From a virus: a stretch of DNA of 56,446 nucleotides. The stretch covers positions 1 through 56,446 of IMG/VR virus record IMGVR_UViG_3300042465_007438. The stretch is one strand, 5' to 3'. The notes under the pieces were generated by a model, which saw nothing but the letters and a program-made list of their open reading frames with translations, was not told the origin of the DNA and made no database searches. Position numbers and translations under genes: made by a program. Below are positions 50,097 to 56,446 of this stretch, piece after piece. Within the stretch, counting starts at the first letter, position 1. Each line of letters starts with the position of its first letter.

Positions 50097-50339
50097 ATGA
50101 GACTTTTTCTAACGTCTTTTCTACAAGTTTTCTTAGTTTCTATCAACACTATCTTTCTAACTAAAGGATTTGTGATAGGTATTATTACAACTTCATTAGC
50201 AATTAACTGGGTGTGGATGCACAATCTTAAGCGAACAGTATCTTGTGATACTAAGGACAAGGTAGTTTATTCTGTAGGTGCAACGACAGGATCTATAAGT
50301 GGCTATTATTTCAGCAAACTAATATTTTCAATTCTATGA
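50097..50339 (+). CDS. Small membrane protein
   Basis: 80 aa with two or three membrane segments (LQVFLVSINTIFL, FVIGIITTSLAINWVW, and a weaker one near the end SGYYFSKLIFSIL). Role unknown. Its stop overlaps the next ATG by four bases. Confidence 0.6.
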   Translation: MRLFLTSFLQVFLVSINTIFLTKGFVIGIITTSLAINWVWMHNLKRTVSCDTKDKVVYSVGATTGSISGYYFSKLIFSIL

Positions 50340-50662
50340 CTTTATTCAAAAGTACAGAGACACAAGGTGAGTATACTATTACTCTTTTCACTCCTATTGA
50401 TTCACCGGGAACAATTCTTCGATTTTCTCACTACCCTTCAGTAGATGAAGAGCCGGAGTTTATTGCTATCGAGCATAATATCTTGGGAGAGTCAGTAATT
50501 CCTGTAAGACTTCAGAAAGCCAAACGTACCAAACAGTCTAAGGACGTTGAATACTTTGACGTAGAAGTTCCGCAGAAAGTGTACCAGCCGGTGTTTCTAA
50601 AAGTCAGTAAGCCTGAGGAAGTTCAGACATTGCTGGCTTATTTGAACTCTCATCTTATCTAA
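50336..50662 (+). CDS. Hypothetical protein
   Basis: 108 aa, beta-rich (GEYTITLFTPIDSPGTILRF). Ends before a strong terminator. Unknown. Confidence 0.55.
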   Translation: MTLFKSTETQGEYTITLFTPIDSPGTILRFSHYPSVDEEPEFIAIEHNILGESVIPVRLQKAKRTKQSKDVEYFDVEVPQKVYQPVFLKVSKPEEVQTLLAYLNSHLI

Positions 50663-50673
50663 CCAAACTATTT

Positions 50674-50703
50674 ACCGGGGGTGAAATTCCCCCGGTATTT
50701 TTT
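50674..50703 (+). terminator. Rho-independent terminator
   Basis: ACCGGGGG (50674-50681) pairs with CCCCCGGT (50689-50696), then ATTTTTTT. The next ATG follows in four bases. Confidence 0.85.
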
Positions 50704-50706
50704 ATT

Positions 50707-51168
50707 ATGGTACGAGAAATAGAAAAGAATAAAAAACACTACGACTTTATAAATCAATATTTATTACTTCCTGAGTACGAAGTATATTTGACTAAAGATC
50801 ACTGGAGACAACTGGGATATTATTCTCATAGTGGAAGATTAGTAGGAAGTATTATTTTTGCAGTTCAACCGACTCGAACATTAATACTTTACACTGTAGT
50901 TACTTTGGACTGGAGGGGTACAGGGATAAACAAACAACTTGCAACCGCAGTAGAAAGAATCTCAGCAGAACTAAATAAAACCAGAGTTTCAGTAAATATC
51001 AGACAAACAAACACAGCTTCATTAATATCGTTTTTAAAAAGTGGTTACCTAATAAGCCGCTCGACGGATAGCTATAATAATGGAGAGAAAAAAATATCTT
51101 TAGTAAAACAACTTAAATATGTACAGCAAGCAGAAAAAAGCAGTACTCAAGAAATGCCAGATTTGTGA
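50707..51168 (+). CDS. GNAT-type acetyltransferase
   Basis: 153 aa. ILYTVVTLDWRGTGINKQLA is the beta4-alpha3 acetyl-CoA site (R-G-x-G), followed by TRVSVNIRQTNTASLISFLK and a final strand region, as in GNAT enzymes. The substrate is unknown. It overlaps the NinG-like gene by 50 bases. Confidence 0.7.
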   Translation: MVREIEKNKKHYDFINQYLLLPEYEVYLTKDHWRQLGYYSHSGRLVGSIIFAVQPTRTLILYTVVTLDWRGTGINKQLATAVERISAELNKTRVSVNIRQTNTASLISFLKSGYLISRSTDSYNNGEKKISLVKQLKYVQQAEKSSTQEMPDL

Positions 51169-51754
51169 CAAGTTAGTTCCTCAGTTTTGGAAAACTTTAA
51201 CTATTCAGGGCATAAGAAAGAAAGTATGTCAACGATGTGCAGAAAGGTACGCTAAAGATAAAGAAAAGCAGAAGAAAGAAAAGCTCAAGTTAAAAAGAAA
51301 GATTCAGCGAGAAAGAATCACTGAAAAGAAACTTGACACAGTCTTTTCTAAACTGGTTAGAAATATTTATCCTCCGCATTGTCATTCGTCTAAGGTTCCT
51401 ATAACTGTCGAGACTAGTCAGGCTGCTCACTTAATAGGAAGAAACAATCGATGTGTAAGATGGGACTTAAGAAATGTCTATCCTACTACTCCTGAGCAGA
51501 ATATGTATAATCAACTTCACGTAATTAAACTAGCAAAACGGTTAGAAGAATATTACGGGATAGACATAGATCAGTGGGAATCTATATCAAAGTCTACTAT
51601 ATGTAAGCTTAATGATACTGATCGAAGGTATATGTACGACATATTCAAGGATGCCTTAGACGAAACGTATTCAATCTTACTTCAGAATAATCCTTATGAA
51701 AAACTTAGCGAGTTAAGAAAGAAAGTTATTGAACAAACTAAACTTGTATTATGA
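51119..51754 (+). CDS. NinG/Rap-like recombination nuclease
   Basis: 211 aa. N-terminal CQICDKLVPQ...VCQRC zinc site, a very basic coiled helix, then AAHLIGRNNRCVRWDLRNVY followed by PTTPEQN, matching the NinG H-x...R-x-x-R-W-D/N...N pattern. NinG is a structure-specific endonuclease linked to recombination. Coupled to its neighbours by overlaps. Confidence 0.8.
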   Translation: MYSKQKKAVLKKCQICDKLVPQFWKTLTIQGIRKKVCQRCAERYAKDKEKQKKEKLKLKRKIQRERITEKKLDTVFSKLVRNIYPPHCHSSKVPITVETSQAAHLIGRNNRCVRWDLRNVYPTTPEQNMYNQLHVIKLAKRLEEYYGIDIDQWESISKSTICKLNDTDRRYMYDIFKDALDETYSILLQNNPYEKLSELRKKVIEQTKLVL

Positions 51755-51996
51755 CTTGGTTAAACACTTTGCTGCAACTTTTTACTCCTTACCAACTAGG
51801 AGTTGTAAGTAAGAAACTTGTATACACTAATTTCGATGACTCGGAACGGTACTTCTTTATCGTAAAGATTAACAATGAATTGTGCGACTTTGAAGTATCG
51901 GAATCTATGGTTAAGAAATATAAAAAAGACCAATGGATTCTAATGAACACTGTAACGTACTCTAATGCACGATATGTAAAAAGTATTATTTTCTAA
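51751..51996 (+). CDS. Small hypothetical protein
   Basis: 81 aa, beta-rich (VVSKKLVYTNFDDSERYFFI). ATGA-coupled to the NinG-like gene. Unknown. Confidence 0.5.
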   Translation: MTWLNTLLQLFTPYQLGVVSKKLVYTNFDDSERYFFIVKINNELCDFEVSESMVKKYKKDQWILMNTVTYSNARYVKSIIF

Positions 51997-52010
51997 CTAA
52001 ACTTTATCAG

Positions 52011-52442
52011 ATGACAGTCAATTTTAAGCTTGTTCACCCTAACGCAGCACGTCCTGTATATTCTTCAGATGGAGCTGCAGGACTTGATCTTGTAGCAGTA
52101 ACACGAGAGTGGGATGCAGACAATCAAGTTTTTATTTACGACACAGGAGTAGCAGTAGAAATTCCTGAAGGTTATGTAGGACTTTTATTTCCTCGATCTT
52201 CGATTTATAAAACACAACTAGGACTTGCAAATTCAGTAGGGGTAATTGACTCAGATTTTCGAGGATCTATTAAAGTGATTTTTCGAGATCTTAATCAGAC
52301 TCACGATTCTATTTGTTACAAAGTAGGAGATCGAATTGCTCAATTAATGATTGTTCCTTTTCCTCGTATTGAAGTAAAAGTGATTGATGTACTTAGCGAA
52401 ACTAATCGTGGAAATAAAGGCTTTGGAAGCACAGGAAAATGA
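52011..52442 (+). CDS. dut: dUTPase
   Basis: 143 aa. All five trimeric-dUTPase motifs are present: AGLDLVA (residues 24-30), PRSS (near 61-64), GVIDSDFRGSIKV, GDRIAQLMI, and RGNKGFGSTG at the end. It hydrolyses dUTP to dUMP, keeping uracil out of DNA and feeding ThyX. The catalytic Asp of motif 3 is present. Confidence 0.95.
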   Translation: MTVNFKLVHPNAARPVYSSDGAAGLDLVAVTREWDADNQVFIYDTGVAVEIPEGYVGLLFPRSSIYKTQLGLANSVGVIDSDFRGSIKVIFRDLNQTHDSICYKVGDRIAQLMIVPFPRIEVKVIDVLSETNRGNKGFGSTGK

Positions 52443-52630
52443 AATATACAGTAACTATTTGTAACACCGACATTAAAGTAGAATCTTCATTGCCTGAACT
52501 AGCAGCGATGAAAGCAGTAGAACAGTACGATGGAAACTATCTAGGAAAACTTATTAAAGTAAGTTCTGAAGATTTTCAACGCTACTTTAATGTAGAAGAA
52601 CTGTTAAACTACATGGAAGATGAGCAGTGA
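52439..52630 (+). CDS. Small hypothetical protein
   Basis: 63 aa (MKYTVTICNTDIKVESSLPE), ATGA-coupled to dut. Alpha/beta. Unknown. Confidence 0.5.
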   Translation: MKYTVTICNTDIKVESSLPELAAMKAVEQYDGNYLGKLIKVSSEDFQRYFNVEELLNYMEDEQ

Positions 52631-52865
52631 CATTACAGCTTGTAGCGGAGAAGGATGTCCTATTAGAGAGTCCTGTCACCGATACACTAATCCCCGGGGA
52701 GAACTTCAGTCTTTCTTTACTACTGTTCCAGGTAAACAAGTAGGTGATCAGTGGAAGTGTGATATGTACTGGGGAAATTTTCAAGAATCAATTCATCAAC
52801 ATTTAAAAGAAATAAGTAATGGAAATCGGAATAAAAGAGACCGAGGGGAAGATCAGAGTCGATGA
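52620..52865 (+). CDS. Cys-rich small protein
   Basis: 81 aa. CSGEGCPIRESCHRY and WKCDMYW carry four Cys and one His; the C-x4-C-x4-C cluster could bind zinc or an iron-sulphur centre. Basic C-terminus. Similar small proteins occur in Bacteroidota phages. Confidence 0.55.
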   Translation: MSSDITACSGEGCPIRESCHRYTNPRGELQSFFTTVPGKQVGDQWKCDMYWGNFQESIHQHLKEISNGNRNKRDRGEDQSR

Positions 52866-53136
52866 AGTGTGGGGTAGATTTCAGCTTTACATGGCAGAAG
52901 CTATGACTAAATCTAAATCTAAATACCCCGATAAAAACTGGATGAAGCCTATGGAAAATCCTGAAGATCTTATTAGCTCAATCGAGCGACATATGCTTCA
53001 GGTTAAAATAGCTATTCAAGAAGATCGACCTGAGCTGCTTACAGATCCGGAAGACGGAGTAGATCATTTGGTAAAGATTGCCAACAACTGTTTTATGCTT
53101 CAATATCAACTAGAACATTACGCTACTTTTCAATGA
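52819..53136 (+). CDS. Hypothetical protein
   Basis: 105 aa, helical (VWGRFQLYMAEAMTKSKSKY; HLVKIANNCFMLQYQLEHYA), possibly a nucleotide-pyrophosphohydrolase-like helical bundle, although no EXXE-EXXD set was found. Overlaps the previous gene by 47 bases. Confidence 0.5.
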   Translation: MEIGIKETEGKIRVDEVWGRFQLYMAEAMTKSKSKYPDKNWMKPMENPEDLISSIERHMLQVKIAIQEDRPELLTDPEDGVDHLVKIANNCFMLQYQLEHYATFQ

Positions 53137-53531
53137 CTATTAAAGACATTTCTGAAACTAATATAACACTTCAAGAATCCAGCGACTTATCGGGGTGTTT
53201 TATAGAAATTGGACTTCCTGTAAATTTGTGGTGCGGTGAAAATCCAGAGTATTTCTCAAAAGAAGAAGGACTGGAGCTGGCAATACTAATTAAATCAGCG
53301 GTTAGTCTGGCACTAAAAATAAATCCTGATGATCCGGTAAAAGGACTTATGGAACTTGAAAAAAATATACCTGATATTAACAACGGATCACAAACTATTA
53401 CGGAAGTGGTAGTTGAAAATTATGCTTTAAGAAAAGAAATTTCCTATATGAGATATGGGTTTATTTTGTCTACAGCAGTTAGTATCTTGTGCATATTAGG
53501 AAGCGTAGCAACGTTAATTTTCAGACCATAA
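53133..53531 (+). CDS. Hypothetical protein with C-terminal membrane segment
   Basis: 132 aa. The soluble part is acidic; residues 112-130 (FILSTAVSILCILGSVATLI) form a membrane anchor. Unknown. Confidence 0.55.
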   Translation: MTIKDISETNITLQESSDLSGCFIEIGLPVNLWCGENPEYFSKEEGLELAILIKSAVSLALKINPDDPVKGLMELEKNIPDINNGSQTITEVVVENYALRKEISYMRYGFILSTAVSILCILGSVATLIFRP

Positions 53532-53584
53532 AAATTATTAATTTCTAAACTATGTTTTCAAACTATTTTAAACTAAATTTATCT

Positions 53585-53935
53585 ATGAAGAAAGTATTGT
53601 TTCTAATTCTTTTCTCTGCCGCTTTCACACTGAAAGCACAAACCATTCCCAGCGTACTGGATAGTATTCCTAACCCTTCGGGAAGTTATCTTGACACTGC
53701 TTACTATCATGTACTTTTTGCAGTTCCTAATCAGCTTGCTAAAGTACAACCTGCTCGTGTAATTATTCGGTATATTACTTACGATAACGTACCAGCCCCA
53801 AAACCGATTGAGCAATGGTGGGAAGTAGTAGCAAAAGGTAATTTTCAGAATCCTAGCAGTAAAGTAGTGTGGGCTAAAGTACCTTATAATCTTTCTAATG
53901 TAGTATGGGTAGAACGAATCAAAACCGTCAACTAA
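53585..53935 (+). CDS. Exported hypothetical protein
   Basis: 116 aa from ATG 53585 (MKKVLFLILFSAAFTLKAQT), with a signal peptide cut after KAQ. Mature part is beta-rich. Unknown. Confidence 0.6.
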   Translation: MKKVLFLILFSAAFTLKAQTIPSVLDSIPNPSGSYLDTAYYHVLFAVPNQLAKVQPARVIIRYITYDNVPAPKPIEQWWEVVAKGNFQNPSSKVVWAKVPYNLSNVVWVERIKTVN

Positions 53936-54435
53936 TTGCAGCAGCATTAGTGTTCTTTGGAACTCTGATACTTGTATTTTCTACTAAAAGTGGCAAAGTA
54001 GTCACTGTAGAAAAGACTGTACACGATACTGTTTTTTTAGAACAAAAAGTAATAGGAAAAGAGATCGATACTGTCTACAGTACAAGAACCAGATTTTTCC
54101 AAAAATGGGAGTTTGATTCTATTTATTTTGTAGTAGAGCGAGATACTATAAAGGTAGATTCAATAGTGCGAGATACTTTAATTATTAAGTTAGCAGACAC
54201 TATTGTTTTACCTTATGACTCTTTACTACTTACAGATACTCTTGGAAAGTATTTATTTACTCAAGCATACTTTGGAAAAGATACCACTGAACACTACCAG
54301 ATGGACTGGGCTATAGGTATTAATAACAATGAGTTGGTCTATTTTGAACCGGTTATTACTGTTAATCCTGGGGCTTCCAGATGCACTGTAAAAGAAGCAA
54401 TTAGACAATGGTGGCATTCACTAAAATCTAAGTAG
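53905..54435 (+). CDS. Membrane-anchored protein with DT-rich stalk
   Basis: 176 aa. Residues 9-25 are a membrane segment, followed by repeated DTV/DTI/DTL units (VHDTVFLEQ, IDTVYST, ERDTIKVDS, VRDTLIIKLADTIVL) that look like an elongated beta stalk. Overlaps the exported gene by 31 bases. It may be a spanin-like or envelope protein; not recognised. Confidence 0.55.
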   Translation: MGRTNQNRQLIAAALVFFGTLILVFSTKSGKVVTVEKTVHDTVFLEQKVIGKEIDTVYSTRTRFFQKWEFDSIYFVVERDTIKVDSIVRDTLIIKLADTIVLPYDSLLLTDTLGKYLFTQAYFGKDTTEHYQMDWAIGINNNELVYFEPVITVNPGASRCTVKEAIRQWWHSLKSK

Positions 54436-54657
54436 ATGTACAAGAAGAAAGACTTTGTAAAAGAAGCCGTAAAAGATGATGACGTAATGGTGTGGTCTAC
54501 TAAAGACGGTAAGTATTACGTTTCTACTGCAGATGACGACCTTGCTGAGTGGTTTGCTTACTATAAAACAACGTATGGCTGGGAAGAACTTTATGCAGGC
54601 GATTCTTTTGAAGACTGTATAGATCAAATTAACTTACACATTGAAACTCATGGATAA
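54436..54657 (+). CDS. Small hypothetical protein
   Basis: 73 aa, acidic, Trp-rich (VMVWSTKDGKYYVSTADDDL). Starts straight after the previous stop. Unknown. Confidence 0.5.
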   Translation: MYKKKDFVKEAVKDDDVMVWSTKDGKYYVSTADDDLAEWFAYYKTTYGWEELYAGDSFEDCIDQINLHIETHG

Positions 54658-54829
54658 CATGTATGACTTACTAGTCGAAGAAAACATTTCTTTAAAAAAA
54701 CAAGTAATAGCTTATGAAGATAAGCTTATTGTTCTTACTAACATTCTTGGACTTTTGAAAGAAAGTGAAAACATCACTACACATCACGAGACGCTGATTA
54801 AGCACTGCTTAGAAGTGATTAATAAGTAA
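54641..54829 (+). CDS. Small coiled-coil protein
   Basis: 62 aa, helical (VEENISLKKQVIAYEDKLIV). Overlaps its neighbour by 17 bases. Unknown. Confidence 0.45.
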   Translation: MKLMDNMYDLLVEENISLKKQVIAYEDKLIVLTNILGLLKESENITTHHETLIKHCLEVINK

Positions 54830-54858
54830 CCATTAAAACTTACCATTTATTGAAATAA

Positions 54859-54892
54859 AGGTCGCTGTAGTAATACAGCGGCCTATTTTTTC
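54859..54892 (+). terminator. Rho-independent terminator
   Basis: AGGTCGCTGTA (54859-54869) pairs with TACAGCGGCCT (54874-54884), loop GTAA, one wobble, then ATTTTTT. The next ATG is at 54895. Confidence 0.85.
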
Positions 54893-54894
54893 CT

Positions 54895-55086
54895 ATGATA
54901 GAAATCAACGTAGATGTACTAGGGTTATGGAGATGGAAACTCTATGACGAAAATGGTCTGATACTTATATCTTCACGAGAATTTAAAACTCGTAAGGAAT
55001 GTGAAGAGAATATTAAACAGACTAAAGAGCAACTAAATCGTCCGCATACTGAAGACGACTATCCGGAATTTATCTCTCACTATTAA
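54895..55086 (+). CDS. Small hypothetical protein
   Basis: 63 aa (MIEINVDVLGLWRWKLYDEN), beta strands then a charged helix. Resembles small DUF1508-like proteins by strand pattern only. Unknown. Confidence 0.5.
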   Translation: MIEINVDVLGLWRWKLYDENGLILISSREFKTRKECEENIKQTKEQLNRPHTEDDYPEFISHY

Positions 55087-55112
55087 ATATTATAAATTAA
55101 AAACACTGATAT

Positions 55113-56446
55113 ATGAATTTAGATAACAAAATTTTAAGTGACATTACTGTTCATATGAAATACGCAAAGTTCCAACCGCTTCTTAGCAGACGTGAAAACT
55201 GGAATGAAATCGTACAACGTAATATGGATATGCACATTAGAAAGTTCCCTGAATTAAAATCGGAGATACGAGAGGCATATCAATTTGTCTTTGATAAAAA
55301 AGTGCTTCCGTCTATGCGATCTATGCAGTTTGCCGGGAGACCTATTGAAATCAATCCAGCAAGGATTTATAATTGTGCCTATCTTCCTGTTGATGACTGG
55401 AGAGCTTTTTCTGAAATCATGTTTCTATTGTTAGGAGGTACAGGAATAGGATTCAGCGTACAAACGCATCACATAGAAAGTCTTCCTGAAATAAAAAAAC
55501 CTACTAAAGATAAGTCTCGTCGATTTTTAATTGGAGATAGTATTGAAGGATGGGCAGACGCAGTTAAAGTGCTTATGAAGTCATACTATAAGGGGGGAGC
55601 ATCAGTTAGATTTGATTATAGTGATATTCGACCTAAAGGTGCACTTCTTGTTACTGCTGGTGGTAAGGCTCCAGGGCCAGCTCCTTTAAGAGAATGTCTT
55701 GTAAAAATTGAAGGTATCTTAGAAAGTGCAGAAGAAGGTAAACGGCTAAGTTCTCTTCAAGTACACGACATTGTTTGCCATATTGCAGATGCTGTATTGG
55801 CCGGTGGTATTCGTCGGGCAGCATTGATAAGTTTGTTTAGTGCCGACGATGATGAAATGATAGCATGTAAATCCGGTAACTGGTGGGAATTGAATCCACA
55901 AAGAGGCCGCGCTAATAATTCCGCTGTATTGCTAAGACAGGAAGTTACCGAGGAATACTTTTTTGATTTGTGGAAAAGAATAGAACTTTCAAATTCCGGA
56001 GAGCCGGGAATCTATTTTACAAATGATTCCGATTGGGGTACTAATCCATGTGTAACTGGCGATACTGAAATACTTACCAAAAAAGGGTATGAAAAAATAG
56101 AAAACTTAATAAATAAAGAAGTTGAAATTTGGAACGGATTTGAATGGTCTAATGTAACTCCTAAAATAACTGGATATAATCAACCTATAATTAAAGTCAC
56201 TTTGTCTGATGGAAGAGAATTAACTTCTACCCATTATCATAATTGGCACATAGCTGAAGGATATAACGGTAAAAGCAAAAAAGTTAAAACTCAAGACTTA
56301 AAAATTGGAGATAAAATTATCAAATACAAATTTCCAATAATCGAAGATGGTGTAGATGAAGTTACTTTAAAAGAAGCTTATACTCAAGGATTTATATCCG
56401 CAGAAGGAATGGAGGACTATAACTATATATGGTTGTATGAACCTAA
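55113..56446 (+). CDS. nrdJ: Class II (B12-dependent) ribonucleotide reductase, truncated at the window edge, with intein
   Basis: 444 codons visible from ATG 55113 after an AT-rich leader. VLPSMRSMQFAGRPIEINPA and RIYNCAYLPVDDWRAFSEIM, then FLLLGGTGIGFSVQ, are typical of adenosylcobalamin-dependent ribonucleoside-triphosphate reductases; the Cys of NCA is a redox Cys. The active-site motif N-P-C-x-E is interrupted at Cys 313 by an intein. It makes deoxynucleotides for phage DNA and does not need oxygen, fitting an anoxic host. The 3' part lies beyond the window. Confidence 0.85.
   Translation, partial: MNLDNKILSDITVHMKYAKFQPLLSRRENWNEIVQRNMDMHIRKFPELKSEIREAYQFVFDKKVLPSMRSMQFAGRPIEINPARIYNCAYLPVDDWRAFSEIMFLLLGGTGIGFSVQTHHIESLPEIKKPTKDKSRRFLIGDSIEGWADAVKVLMKSYYKGGASVRFDYSDIRPKGALLVTAGGKAPGPAPLRECLVKIEGILESAEEGKRLSSLQVHDIVCHIADAVLAGGIRRAALISLFSADDDEMIACKSGNWWELNPQRGRANNSAVLLRQEVTEEYFFDLWKRIELSNSGEPGIYFTNDSDWGTNPCVTGDTEILTKKGYEKIENLINKEVEIWNGFEWSNVTPKITGYNQPIIKVTLSDGRELTSTHYHNWHIAEGYNGKSKKVKTQDLKIGDKIIKYKFPIIEDGVDEVTLKEAYTQGFISAEGMEDYNYIWLYEP
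56049..56446 (+). mobile_element. Intein in the reductase, 5' part only
   Basis: Block A CVTGDTEILTKKGYEKIE starts at the Cys of the N-P-C active site; block B is LTSTHYHNW. A LAGLIDADG-type motif begins in QGFISAEGMEDYNYIW. Starting with Cys, it is an ordinary class 1 intein, unlike the one at 8708. The C-terminal blocks are outside the window. Confidence 0.85.

Noticed and set aside
1-56446. CRISPR array, integrase, repressor or insertion sequence
   Set aside because: No regularly spaced repeats, no integrase or transposase motifs and no phage-type repressor pair were seen.

Overview
The window is a 56.4-kb piece of a large, AT-rich double-stranded DNA phage genome, almost certainly infecting a member of the Bacteroidota. 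Supporting signs are Bacteroides-type promoters (TAnnTTTG boxes), near absence of Shine-Dalgarno sites with A/T-rich leaders instead, formylglycine-generating-enzyme-fold proteins with retroelement-type variable ends, and a gene complement (large TerL and portal, ThyX, dUTPase, family A polymerase, TOPRIM primase, B12-type ribonucleotide reductase, no integrase or repressor seen) that recalls crAss-like and related lytic phages. I cannot prove the family from this window.

Layout. (1) Positions 1-13000, all minus strand: a head-assembly operon. Read from right to left it holds a RecA-fold ATPase, two small DNA-binding-type proteins, an HU-like protein, a Cys-rich protein, a DUF1573-like protein, a probable Acb2-type cyclic-nucleotide sponge, a PD-(D/E)XK nuclease interrupted by an intein, a TerS candidate, TerL, portal, scaffold and the major capsid protein, which is cut by the left edge. 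(2) 13001-13592: a divergent control region with a Bacteroides promoter, a long GC-rich hairpin and repeats. (3) 13593-27800, plus strand: an accessory region of small genes, four tRNA-type genes, two variable FGE-fold proteins, a ClpX-like ATPase, a lysozyme and an SSB. Many of its coding sequences are packed with perfect stem-loops. (4) 27879-31331: a glycosyltransferase cassette. (5) 31300-44695: replication and recombination (Pol A, SF2 helicase, DnaB-like helicase, Sak4-like ATPase split by a group I intron, primase, second PD-(D/E)XK nuclease, ThyX). (6) 44800-56446: many small genes, a metallopeptidase, NinB- and NinG-like proteins, dUTPase, and a class II ribonucleotide reductase carrying a second intein, cut by the right edge.

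How the parts work together. The right side makes nucleotides (ThyX, dUTPase, ribonucleotide reductase), copies DNA (primase, helicases, polymerase, SSB) and recombines it (Sak4-like, nucleases, NinB/NinG). The left operon builds heads and packages DNA. The middle region carries host-interaction functions: variable binding proteins, lysis, tRNA supplementation and sugar modification. The most notable points are an apparent class 3 (WCT) intein in a nuclease active site, two variable repeats differing only at codon positions 1 and 2 with no reverse transcriptase or template in view, a tRNA-Leu whose anticodon is deleted, and the unusual density of hairpins inside coding sequence between about 14.1 and 20 kb, continuing more thinly to about 27 kb.
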